Below are positions 1 through 9,807 of a stretch of DNA of 10,690 bases, in pieces. The stretch's first letter is position 1; every line of letters starts with the position of its first letter. The stretch comes from DSNY01 sp037442465 (lineage in GTDB: Bacteria; Pseudomonadota; Gammaproteobacteria; Burkholderiales; Burkholderiaceae_F): the NCBI GenBank assembly GCA_037442465.1, contig JBBIQI010000119.1, forward strand, positions 1 to 10,690, in the 5' to 3' direction. Position numbers and translations under genes: made by a program. A model generated the notes under the pieces. It did not search any database and was not told the origin of the DNA. It saw only the letters and a list, made by a program, of their open reading frames with translations.

Positions 1-137
1 CAACAGGCTGAATTGCCGCTCTGATGTCATCTATTTACGGAAAGCTCAGTAGGTTCACGCCTTCTGACCGGGCGGCACGCCTGCGCCCGTGTGCCCCCGC
101 CGGATTCGAGCTGCGGTTTCCCGGGCAACCGGGTGCC

Positions 138-2069
138 TTACTTCTTCGCCGCTTCGTCCGCCGCGCTCGCAGATTTCAGCGCAGGATCGACGATCTGCGC
201 TTTGTGCTTGCTCTTTAGCGCGGCCAGGAAAGCGAGATCGTCGGCAGCGCCTGTCTGCTGCAGCGAGGCGCGCTGTTGGAATCCGCGGCGCTCGGGATCG
301 GGCTTTGCCGGCAGTTTCGCGGACAGTACCTGGAACACCGCGTACGCACCGCCGTCGAGTTCCGCCCCGACGAACGCCGGCAGCCGGTCGGCGGGCGCCT
401 GCATGATCGCGTTGAGCGCGCCCGGCGGTAGCCCCTCGGGCGAGACGCGGCTGATGATGCGCACGGCAGAGAAGCCCGCGTCGCTAGGCGACTTGCGCAA
501 CGATTCGAGCTTCGCCGCCGCCGCCTCGCGCGCAAGCCGTGCCGCCTCCTGCCGTTCGACGCGAGCTCGGATCTGGTCGCGCACCTGCGCGAGCGGCCGC
601 AACGCGGCAGGGCGGTGTTCGATCACGCGCGCCGCAACGAACGTGTTGGGTGTCACCTCGATCGCCTCGGTGTTGCGCCTGTTCTTGATCGCATCCTCGG
701 AGAACAGGGCCTGCACCAGTCGCGGCGTGAAGATCTGCGGCGCCCCGGACTGCGCCGGGATTCCTGCACGGGTCAGGACGTCGATCGTCTGGATCTTCAG
801 CCCGAGCTTGTCGGCGACGGGTTTGAGACTGTCCGACTGCTCATAGACGGTGTTGGTGAATTGCTCGACGGCCTCGGCGAATTTCTTCTGCGCCTGCTGC
901 CGCCGGTACTCGCGCTCGATATCGGCACGCACCGCCTCGAAGGGCTTGTACGTCGCGGGCTTGATCTCGTCGACGCGGATGATGTGGAAGCCGAAGTCGG
1001 TCTCGACTACATCGCTGATCTCACCCGGCTTGAGCCTGAAAGCCGCTTCCTCGAAAGGCTTGACCATCATGTTGCGTCCGAAGAAGCCGAGATCACCGCC
1101 TTTCGCCGCGGAACCGGGATCCTTGGAGAATTCGCGCGCCAGCTTGGCGAAGTCGCTCGGATTGCTGCGAAGCCGGGCAAGCAGTTCTTCGGCCTTGCGG
1201 CGCGCAGCCGCCTTGTCGGCCGCGCTGGAGCCCTCGCCCGCAGCGAGCAGGATGTGACTCGCGCGGCGCTGCTCCGGCTCGCCGTAGGCCGCCTTGTTCT
1301 GCTCGTAGTACGCCTTCAGTTCCGCCTCGGGCACGGGGATCTGCGCGGCGACGTCGTCGAGGGTCAGCACGACGTACTCGGCTTTCACGCTCTCGGGCGT
1401 TTCGAACTCGCGCCGGTTTGCCTCGTAGTACGACGTGATCGCCTCGTCCGTCACCTGCACGCGGCCCGCGAAGTCCTCCGGGCGGAATCGCAACTCGCGA
1501 ACTTCGCGCTGCTCCTCGCCGATTCGCAGCAGACGCTCAGCGACGGTCGTCGGCAGGAAGGCCGAATCGGCGACGGCCTGCAACAACGTCTGCCTGATCA
1601 GGTCGTCGCGCACGCGCTGCTCGAAGGCGCGCTCGCTCAGCCCCTGCGCCGCGAGCAGCGTCTTGTAGCGCTCGTAATCGAACTTGCCGTCCCGCTGAAA
1701 TGCCGGCACCGATGCGATCACCTCGCGCAGGCGCTCCTCGCTGACGACGACGTGTTCGGTCGCGGCCTCGAGCGCGAGCGCGCGCTCGGACAGCAGCGCA
1801 TCCAGCGTGGCGGCGCGCGCCTGTGGTGTGTCGAACAGTTTCGCATCGAAGTTGTCGCCGAACATCTGGCGCAACTGCTCCATGCGCTCCCGTTGCGCGG
1901 ATTCGAGCTCCTGCGCGGACACGGGCTTGCCGGCGATGCGAGCGACCGCGTTGTCGGCCTCGATGAAGCGGTTGTAGCCCTGGATGCCGAAGAAAACGAA
2001 CGAAGGGAAGATCAGCACCAGCATGAAGAACATCAGCCAGCGACGATGTGACCGGATCGAGTCGAACAT
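138..2069 (-). CDS. ppiD: Peptidyl-prolyl isomerase D-like periplasmic folding factor (PpiD)
   Basis: Membrane-anchored periplasmic chaperone of the SurA/PpiD family that helps newly exported proteins fold near the Sec translocon. The protein is 643 residues (E. coli PpiD 623). A short basic N-terminus (RSHRR, residues 6-10) precedes one hydrophobic segment at about 11-29, then a SurA_N-like region (about 40-200) and a parvulin domain at about 266-368, seen as ASHILL (270-275), GGDLGFFGR (324-332) and DFGFHIIRVD (358-367). The tail is Ala/Lys-rich. The start is the ATG before FDSIRSHRRW, which puts the anchor at the N-terminus as in the family; the frame stays open 25 codons further upstream, but that extension would read through the terminator stem and is rejected. 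The Shine-Dalgarno sequence is weak. It is last in the lon-hupB-tRNA-ppiD order, as in many proteobacteria. Isomerase activity is inferred from the well-kept parvulin motifs. Confidence 0.94.
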   Translation of the reverse strand: MFDSIRSHRRWLMFFMLVLIFPSFVFFGIQGYNRFIEADNAVARIAGKPVSAQELESAQRERMEQLRQMFGDNFDAKLFDTPQARAATLDALLSERALALEAATEHVVVSEERLREVIASVPAFQRDGKFDYERYKTLLAAQGLSERAFEQRVRDDLIRQTLLQAVADSAFLPTTVAERLLRIGEEQREVRELRFRPEDFAGRVQVTDEAITSYYEANRREFETPESVKAEYVVLTLDDVAAQIPVPEAELKAYYEQNKAAYGEPEQRRASHILLAAGEGSSAADKAAARRKAEELLARLRSNPSDFAKLAREFSKDPGSAAKGGDLGFFGRNMMVKPFEEAAFRLKPGEISDVVETDFGFHIIRVDEIKPATYKPFEAVRADIEREYRRQQAQKKFAEAVEQFTNTVYEQSDSLKPVADKLGLKIQTIDVLTRAGIPAQSGAPQIFTPRLVQALFSEDAIKNRRNTEAIEVTPNTFVAARVIEHRPAALRPLAQVRDQIRARVERQEAARLAREAAAAKLESLRKSPSDAGFSAVRIISRVSPEGLPPGALNAIMQAPADRLPAFVGAELDGGAYAVFQVLSAKLPAKPDPERRGFQQRASLQQTGAADDLAFLAALKSKHKAQIVDPALKSASAADEAAKK

Positions 2070-2103
2070 GGAAGGCGTTTGCGAAGGGGTTGGCCGGATC
2101 GAC

Positions 2104-2134
2104 AAAAAGGGGCGAACTCGCGTTCGCCCCTTTT
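2104..2134 (-). terminator. Rho-independent terminator after the tRNA-Val/tRNA-Asp pair
   Basis: Bases 2105-2117 and 2122-2134 form a perfect 13-bp inverted repeat (GGGGCGAAC core) around a 4-base loop. Read on the minus strand the stem ends in GCCCC followed by a run of five T, the classical intrinsic terminator form. It begins 13 bases after the 3' end of tRNA-Asp and ends 34 bases before the ppiD start codon, so it most likely ends the hupB-tRNA or tRNA transcript. On the plus strand the stem is also followed by TTTTGTTGTT, but no plus-strand gene lies upstream. Confidence 0.87.
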
Positions 2135-2146
2135 GTTGTTGCAACT

Positions 2147-2223
2147 TGGCGGAGTGGACGGGACTCGAACCCGCGACCCCCGGCGTGACAGGCCGGTATT
2201 CTAACCGACTGAACTACCACTCC
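2147..2223 (-). tRNA. tRNA-Asp (anticodon GTC)
   Basis: A 77-nt tRNA on the minus strand starting GGAGTGG and ending CCACTCC-G-CCA, with the CCA end encoded. The acceptor stem pairs perfectly over 7 bp. The anticodon loop is CTGTCAC, giving GTC (bases 2189-2187), and the T arm is GCGGG-TTCGAGT-CCCGT. The sequence is close to bacterial tRNA-Asp. It lies 47 bases after tRNA-Val and just before the terminator at 2134-2104, so the two tRNAs are probably processed from one transcript. Confidence 0.97.
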
Positions 2224-2270
2224 TTGTGTCGGCTGCTGCCGGATCGCCGCGGCGAACGCTCACCGCGGAC

Positions 2271-2346
2271 TGGTGGGTGCTGAGAGGCTCGAACTCCCGA
2301 CCTACGCCTTGTAAGGGCGCCGCTCTACCAACTGAGCTAAGCACCC
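2271..2346 (-). tRNA. tRNA-Val (anticodon TAC)
   Basis: A 76-nt tRNA on the minus strand starting GGGTGCT and ending AGCACCC-A-CCA, with CCA encoded. The anticodon stem-loop is GCGCC-CTTACAA-GGCGT, giving anticodon TAC (bases 2313-2311). The D arm (TAGCTCAGTTGGTAGAG) and T loop (TTCGAGC) are standard. It sits 49 bases after the hupB stop with no U-tract terminator between them, so it may be co-transcribed with hupB as well as with tRNA-Asp. Confidence 0.97.
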
Positions 2347-2355
2347 TCGTGTCGC

Positions 2356-2372
2356 TCGTTGGCCTTCAACGA
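2356..2372 (-). other. Small stem-loop between hupB and tRNA-Val
   Basis: TCGTTG (2356-2361) and CAACGA (2367-2372) form a perfect 6-bp stem with a 5-base loop in the 49-base gap between the hupB stop and the tRNA-Val 5' end. No T run follows on the minus strand, so it is unlikely to be an intrinsic terminator. It could protect the hupB mRNA 3' end or mark the tRNA leader for processing; both are inference. Confidence 0.35.
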
Positions 2373-2395
2373 TCCTGCATCTGCCAGCAAGAACG

Positions 2396-2668
2396 TCAGT
2401 TTAATGCATCCTTCAAGGCCTTGCCAGCGCGGAACTTCGGCACCTTCGCTGCCTTGATCTTGATCGATGCGCCAGTACGCGGATTGCGCCCCGTGCGCGC
2501 GGCGCGTTTGCCGACCGCGAACGTACCGAAGCCGACGAGGGTGACCGAATTGCCTTTTTTCAACGACGTGCGAATTCCGCCGAAGACAGCTTCCAATGCG
2601 CGCCCCGCAGCGGCTTTGGATATGTCCGCCTGTTTGGCGATGTGCTCGATCAATTCACTCTTGTTCAC
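2396..2668 (-). CDS. hupB: DNA-binding protein HU (beta type)
   Basis: Small histone-like nucleoid protein that binds and bends DNA without strong sequence specificity, acting as a dimer. The protein is 90 residues, the normal HU length, and starts MNKSELIEHIAK as in HU-beta. The dimer core helices cover about 3-38; VGFGTF (45-50) is the family hinge; the DNA-binding arm holds GRNPRTG (60-66), with P63 as the intercalating proline; it ends with the usual KAL helix. The start is a GTG at 2668, chosen from homology and from a good Shine-Dalgarno sequence GAGGGGG (2681-2675) 6 bases upstream. The same frame is open for about 90 codons upstream, but that stretch has no HU homology and crosses the promoter. 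It has its own promoter at 2808-2780 and lies after lon, as in the common lon-hupB-ppiD order. Confidence 0.97.
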   Translation of the reverse strand: MNKSELIEHIAKQADISKAAAGRALEAVFGGIRTSLKKGNSVTLVGFGTFAVGKRAARTGRNPRTGASIKIKAAKVPKFRAGKALKDALN

Positions 2669-2779
2669 TGAAAACCCCCTCGTTGGTTGCGCGTAGCGAT
2701 TCTTTCGACAAGTTTCGGCGTCGTGTTCGGTGCGTGTCCCGTCGCACGGGCGCTGCTGTAGGAGCGGATGCGGAAACGT

Positions 2780-2808
2780 ATTCAACCGCGCAGGTCTAGC
2801 AGTGTCAA
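2780..2808 (-). promoter_or_regulatory. Sigma-70-like promoter for hupB
   Basis: On the minus strand a perfect -35 TTGACA (2808-2803) is followed after exactly 17 bases by TTGAAT (2785-2780; 4 of 6 matches to TATAAT). Transcription would start near 2773, giving a leader of about 105 bases before the hupB GTG. The leader contains a short hairpin CCCGT/ACGGG at 2750-2738. The rest of the 269-base lon-hupB gap (2809-2937) is GC-rich; I see no gene in it and no convincing U-tract terminator for lon. Confidence 0.75.
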
Positions 2809-2937
2809 GCGAGTTGACCGCCGAATCGCCCGCGCACGACGACGCGTGTTGCGCGAGCCGCGCGCCGGCGCCACCGTCATCGTCACCGTTGTCGCCTGCG
2901 CGCCAGGGGCTCACCTGCGATGACAGGTTCTCGGCAC

Positions 2938-5349
<2,412 letters not shown>

Positions 5350-5377
5350 GTGAAATCCTCGGTCGGGATGGTCCGAC

Positions 5378-5406
5378 AGATGCGGGTAGGCGGGGCGAAA
5401 CTCAAG
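5378..5406 (-). promoter_or_regulatory. Sigma-32 (heat-shock) type promoter for lon
   Basis: On the minus strand CTTGAGT (5406-5400) matches 5 of 7 positions of the sigma-32 -35 element CTTGAAA. After 14 bases, CCGCATCT (5385-5378) matches all but one defined position of the -10 element CCCCATnT. Spacing is in the normal range for RpoH promoters. Transcription would start near 5371, giving a 5' leader of about 22 bases that carries the Shine-Dalgarno sequence. lon is a classical RpoH target in E. coli, which supports the call. The rest of the clpX-lon gap (5407-5499) is GC-rich with weak hairpins and no clear terminator. Confidence 0.7.
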
Positions 5407-5499
5407 GGCGCCACCGGCGCGCTACGGCGTCGGCGACTCTAGCACGTTGGAGCGACGGCGGCGGCGGGCGTTCCCGCGCCGGCGGCGCAGATGCCCGGG

Positions 5500-6765
<1,266 letters not shown>

Positions 6766-6800
6766 GCGTGTCGTGCCTGTGCGATGCCGTGCGGCGGAGA

Positions 6801-7436
6801 TCAGGTCGTTTCGCCGCGCCGGACGAAGATCTTGTCGATCAGCCCGTAGCTTACTGCATCCTCCGCCGACATGAAGTTGTCGCGGTCGCTGTCGGCCCGG
6901 ATCTTCTCGACGGTCTGTCCGGTACGGTCTGCGAGGATCTTGTTGATGCGGTCGCGCAGGTACAGGATCTCGCGGGCCTGGATCTCGATGTCCGAGGCCT
7001 GGCCCTGCGAGCCGCCCGACGGCTGGTGGATCATGATGCGCGAGTTCGGCAGCGCGAAGCGCTTGCCCTTGGCGCCCGCCGCCAGAAGGAACGCGCCCAT
7101 GCTCGCCGCCATGCCCACGCAGATGGTCGAGACATCCGGCTTGATGAACTGCATCGTGTCGTAGATCGCCATACCCGCGTAGACCGAGCCTCCGGGCGAA
7201 TTGATGTACAGCGCGATGTCCTTGTCCGGATTCTCCGACTCAAGGAACAGCATCTGCGCGACGACCAGATTGGCCGTCTGCTCGTTGACCGGCCCGACTA
7301 GGAAGATCACACGGTCGCGCAGCAGCCGCGAGTAGATGTCGTACGCGCGCTCGCCGCGGCCGCTCTGCTCGATGACGATCGGCACCATGCCGAGCCCCAT
7401 CGGATCCTGACTGCGCGTTGCCTTATCTGCGTTCAT
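6801..7436 (-). CDS. clpP: ClpP, proteolytic subunit of ClpXP
   Basis: Self-compartmentalised serine protease forming a double heptamer and degrading substrates delivered by ClpX or ClpA. From the chosen start it has 211 residues (E. coli precursor 207). The catalytic triad is S112 in GMAASMGAF, H137 in MIHQPSGG and D186 in DSDRDNF; YINSPGGSVYAGMAIYDTM is the family's conserved oxyanion region. The frame is open 32 codons further upstream into the end of tig, but the ATG at 7436 is preferred because it has GGAG at 8-base spacing, gives the normal propeptide length, and begins 23 bases after the tig stop. The N-terminal 15 or so residues are probably a propeptide removed by self-cleavage, as in E. 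coli. It lies between tig and clpX, probably in one operon. Confidence 0.97.
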   Translation of the reverse strand: MNADKATRSQDPMGLGMVPIVIEQSGRGERAYDIYSRLLRDRVIFLVGPVNEQTANLVVAQMLFLESENPDKDIALYINSPGGSVYAGMAIYDTMQFIKPDVSTICVGMAASMGAFLLAAGAKGKRFALPNSRIMIHQPSGGSQGQASDIEIQAREILYLRDRINKILADRTGQTVEKIRADSDRDNFMSAEDAVSYGLIDKIFVRRGETT

Positions 7437-7459
7437 CGACCTGTCTCCACTGCCCATGC

Positions 7460-8764
7460 TCAGCCGCCGCGACCCATCAGCTCGCCGAACGCCACCGGCG
7501 TATCGACGACCTTGGCCCGCTGCAGCACCCATTGCACGACGTTGTCCTCGAGCACCGCGCCCTCGATCTCGGCGACGCGCTCGCGGTTACCCAGGTACCA
7601 CTGGATCACTTCGGCCGGCTTCTCGTAACTCTGCGCGATGTCCTCGATCGCCTTGCGGATCTGCTCCTGGCGGGCCTGCAGGTTCTCGCTGCGCACCAGC
7701 TCGGCCAGCAGCAGGCCGAGCCGCACGCGCCGTTCGGCCTGCGCGGCAAACAGTTCGACCGGGATCGGCGCGTCCTTCGTCTGGACGCCGCGCGACGCCA
7801 GATCGGCACGCGCCATTTCGGCCAGTCGCCGCTGCTCTTCCTGAACGAGCGCCTTCGGGACCTCGAACGACGTCGACGCCAGCAGCGCGTTCATCACGCT
7901 TTCCTTGGTGCGGCTGCTCAACCGCACGCCGACCTCGCGCTCGAGGTTGGCGCGGATCTCCGCGCGCATCTTGGTCAGATCGCCGTCGGCCACGCCGAGC
8001 GACCTGGCGAAGTCGGCGTCCACCGCAGGCAGTCGCGGCTCCTCGACCTTGCAGACCGTGACCTCGAACTGCGCGGTCCTGCCCGCGAGATCGGGCGCGC
8101 GATAGTCGGCCGGGAAGGTCAGCGCAAAGGTCTTCGACTCGCCGGCCTTCATCCCGCGCACGGCCGCCTCGAACTCCGGCAGCATGCGGCCTTCGCCGAG
8201 CGTGAACGGAAAGTGCGTCGCGCTGCCTCCCTCGAACGGCGTGCCGTCCAGCGAGCCGCGATAGTCGACGATGACGCGGTCGCCGTCGACGGCGCCGCGC
8301 TCGACCGCTTCGTATGTCGCGCGCTGCCTGCGCATGATGGCGATCGTCTCGTCGACCTCCGCCTCGCCAACCGGGCAGACCGCGCGCTGCACTTCGACCG
8401 CCGCCAAATCGCCGATGCGGATTTCCGGATAGACCTCGAAAGTGGCGGAAAACGCCACGTCGCCGCCTTCAGCCCCCGCCTTCGGTTCGACGCGCGGCAT
8501 GCCGGCCACGCGCAGCTTGCTCGCGCTGACCACCGCGCTGAAGGCCTGCTCGATCTTGTCGGTCAGCACCTCGGCCTGGACCTGCGCGCCGTACGAGGCC
8601 GCCACCATCTTCAGCGGCACCTTGCCCGGGCGGAACCCCGGCATGCGCAGCGTGCGCGAAAGCCTGTTCAGGCGCGCCGAAACCTCCTTTTCGATCTCCG
8701 CCGCGGGTACGGTCAGGTCCACCCGCCGCTCTAACGCGCCGAGCGTTTCGATGTTCTGTTGCAT
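7460..8764 (-). CDS. tig: Trigger factor, ribosome-associated chaperone
   Basis: Ribosome-bound chaperone and peptidyl-prolyl isomerase that shields nascent chains at the exit tunnel. The protein is 434 residues (E. coli 432). The N-terminal ribosome-binding domain carries the signature GFRPGKVP (43-50), the loop that contacts ribosomal protein L23. A FKBP-type isomerase domain covers about 160-243 (DRVIVDYRGSLDG and PFTLGEGRMLPEFE are visible). The helical C-terminal chaperone domain runs from about 250 and ends DTPVAFGELMGRGG. The start is the ATG before QQNIETLGALERR, with a possible Shine-Dalgarno sequence AAGGA at the rather long distance of 13 bases. It lies 52 bases after tRNA-Leu, with a strong hairpin in the gap, and 23 bases before clpP. 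Read-through from the tRNA promoter is likely because I see no promoter in the gap. Confidence 0.97.
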   Translation of the reverse strand: MQQNIETLGALERRVDLTVPAAEIEKEVSARLNRLSRTLRMPGFRPGKVPLKMVAASYGAQVQAEVLTDKIEQAFSAVVSASKLRVAGMPRVEPKAGAEGGDVAFSATFEVYPEIRIGDLAAVEVQRAVCPVGEAEVDETIAIMRRQRATYEAVERGAVDGDRVIVDYRGSLDGTPFEGGSATHFPFTLGEGRMLPEFEAAVRGMKAGESKTFALTFPADYRAPDLAGRTAQFEVTVCKVEEPRLPAVDADFARSLGVADGDLTKMRAEIRANLEREVGVRLSSRTKESVMNALLASTSFEVPKALVQEEQRRLAEMARADLASRGVQTKDAPIPVELFAAQAERRVRLGLLLAELVRSENLQARQEQIRKAIEDIAQSYEKPAEVIQWYLGNRERVAEIEGAVLEDNVVQWVLQRAKVVDTPVAFGELMGRGG

Positions 8765-8782
8765 GTGTTTTCTGGAATCCTT

Positions 8783-8803
8783 GCGGCCGCGGCTGCCGGC
8801 CGC
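8783..8803 (-). other. GC-only hairpin between tRNA-Leu and tig
   Basis: GCGGCCG (8783-8789) and CGGCCGC (8797-8803) form a perfect 7-bp stem made only of G and C, with a 7-base loop. On the minus strand it begins 13 bases after the tRNA-Leu CCA end, and its last stem base is directly followed by AAGGA, the candidate ribosome site of tig. No T run follows, so it is not a standard terminator. It may act in separating tRNA from mRNA or in protecting the tig mRNA 5' end; that role is inference. Confidence 0.5.
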
Positions 8804-8816
8804 TTCATCGAGTTCC

Positions 8817-8903
8817 TGGTGCGAAGGGGGGGACTCGAACCCCCACGCCGGTGAGGGCGTCAGGACCTAAACCTGGTGCGTCTACCAATTTCGCCACCTT
8901 CGC
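8817..8903 (-). tRNA. tRNA-Leu (anticodon TAG)
   Basis: An 87-nt class II tRNA on the minus strand with acceptor GCGAAGG/CCTTCGC, discriminator A and encoded CCA. The D arm is GCGAAATTGGTAGACGC, the anticodon loop TTTAGGT gives TAG (8869-8867), the long variable arm CGCC-CTCACC-GGCG identifies it as Leu type, and the T arm is GGGGG-TTCGAGT-CCCCC. The outermost anticodon-stem pair appears to be a C-A mismatch (CCAGG opposite CCTGA). It lies upstream of tig, on the same strand, and divergent from hpnC. Confidence 0.95.
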
Positions 8904-8948
8904 GACGACCTCGGTCATGTCGCGCATCGCCGACGCGCCGAGTCGGGG

Positions 8949-8962
8949 TCGATTCTAATCGA
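8949..8962. promoter_or_regulatory. Possible divergent promoter / inverted repeat between tRNA-Leu and hpnC
   Basis: The 100-base gap between tRNA-Leu and hpnC has TCGATT-CT-AATCGA (8949-8962), a perfect 6-bp inverted repeat. It offers a -10-like hexamer on each strand: TAGAAT (8957-8952, minus, 5 of 6 matches), about 49 bases before tRNA-Leu and followed by a GC-rich discriminator; and TCTAAT (8954-8959, plus, 5 of 6), about 45 bases before hpnC. No good -35 element is seen at 16-18 bases on either strand, so the call is tentative. The repeat could also be an operator. Confidence 0.35.
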
Positions 8963-9003
8963 AGCGACCGCGCTTCCCCGCGTGCGCATGCTAGCTTCGC
9001 CGC

Positions 9004-9804
9004 GTGGGCGTGGACCATTACGAGAACTTCCCGGTCGCATCGTGGCTGCTGCCGGCGCATCTGCGCGCTGCCGTGCGCGCCATCTACCGCTTCGCGCGTA
9101 CGGCCGACGACATCGCCGACGAAGGCGAGGCCCCGCCGCCCGTTCGCCTCGCCCGTCTGGCCGCGCTCGGTGCGCAGCTCGACGCGATCGAAGCGGGGCG
9201 TGCCAACGACTGGCCCGACTTGGCGCAAGCGGTCGCGCGCCATGCGTTGCCGATCGCCCCGCTGCGCGACCTGCTGTCGGCTTTCGCGCAGGACGTGACC
9301 GTGCAACGCTACGCCGAGTATCCGGCGTTGCTCGACTATTGCCGGCGCTCGGCCAACCCGGTCGGACGCCTGCTGCTGCATCTGTACCGGTGCGACGACC
9401 CCGCGCTGGCCGCGCGCGCCGACGCGATCTGCACGGGGCTGCAACTGACCAACTTCTGGCAGGACGTCGCGCTCGACTTCGCCAAAGGCCGCGTCTATCT
9501 GCCGGCCGCGGAGCTGCGCCGCTTCGGCGTCGGCTTCGACGCCATCGCGCACGCGCGCGTCGATGCGGCATGGAGCGCACTGATGGCCGCGCAGACCGCA
9601 CGCGCGCGGGCGATGCTAGAGTCGGGCGCGCCGCTGGCGCGCGCGCTCGGCGGTCGCATCGGCTTCGAACTGCGGCTCGTCGTACAGGGCGGCCTGCGTA
9701 TCCTCGAGCGCATCGACGCGGTCGCCGGCGATGTCTTCCGGCGGCGGCCCGTTCTCCGCGCCGGCGACTGGTTGCGCATGACGGTGCGCGCCACCCGGAT
9801 GTAG
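9004..9804 (+). CDS. hpnC: Hydroxysqualene synthase HpnC (squalene/phytoene synthase family)
   Basis: Enzyme of the bacterial three-step squalene route, expected to convert presqualene diphosphate to hydroxysqualene for hopanoid or related triterpene synthesis. The protein is 266 residues with both Asp-rich diphosphate-Mg2+ binding motifs: D35-D36-I-A-D39 in FARTADDIADEG and D154-V-A-L-D158 in NFWQDVALDFAKGRVYLP. The N-terminus VDHYENFPVAS is characteristic of HpnC. The start is taken as GTG at 9004; a GTG two codons later is also possible, and an in-frame TAG at 8992 excludes anything longer. No Shine-Dalgarno sequence is visible. The stop lies 3 bases before hpnD, so translation is probably coupled. 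It is divergent from tRNA-Leu and tig and starts a new operon. HpnC rather than HpnD is assigned by the N-terminus and gene order. Confidence 0.92.
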   Translation: MGVDHYENFPVASWLLPAHLRAAVRAIYRFARTADDIADEGEAPPPVRLARLAALGAQLDAIEAGRANDWPDLAQAVARHALPIAPLRDLLSAFAQDVTVQRYAEYPALLDYCRRSANPVGRLLLHLYRCDDPALAARADAICTGLQLTNFWQDVALDFAKGRVYLPAAELRRFGVGFDAIAHARVDAAWSALMAAQTARARAMLESGAPLARALGGRIGFELRLVVQGGLRILERIDAVAGDVFRRRPVLRAGDWLRMTVRATRM

Positions 9805-9807
9805 ACG

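Noticed and set aside
1..30. A minus-strand ATG at 30 followed by MTSERQFSLL running off the left edge.
   Set aside because: Only ten codons are visible, there is no clear ribosome site and the residues match no family I recognise. It could be a real gene after ppiD, but the window cannot show it.
120..133. CCCGG-GCAA-CCGGG hairpin just after the ppiD stop as a terminator.
   Set aside because: The stem is only 5 bp and no T run follows on the minus strand.
615..2051. A long plus-strand open frame (478 codons) opposite ppiD.
   Set aside because: It is a codon-bias shadow of ppiD in GC-rich DNA, with low-complexity Arg/Leu/Asp/Val composition and no family motif.
2070..2144. A 25-codon N-terminal extension of ppiD starting at an ATG at 2144.
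   Set aside because: It would translate the terminator stem and begin within the tRNA-Asp 3' flank, and it would push the membrane anchor away from the N-terminus. The ATG at 2069 matches the family start.
8940..8968. A sigma-32 promoter before tRNA-Leu/tig (CTTCGAT ... CCCCGACT).
   Set aside because: The spacing is only 9 bases and the -35 lacks the TTGAA core, so it does not fit RpoH promoters.
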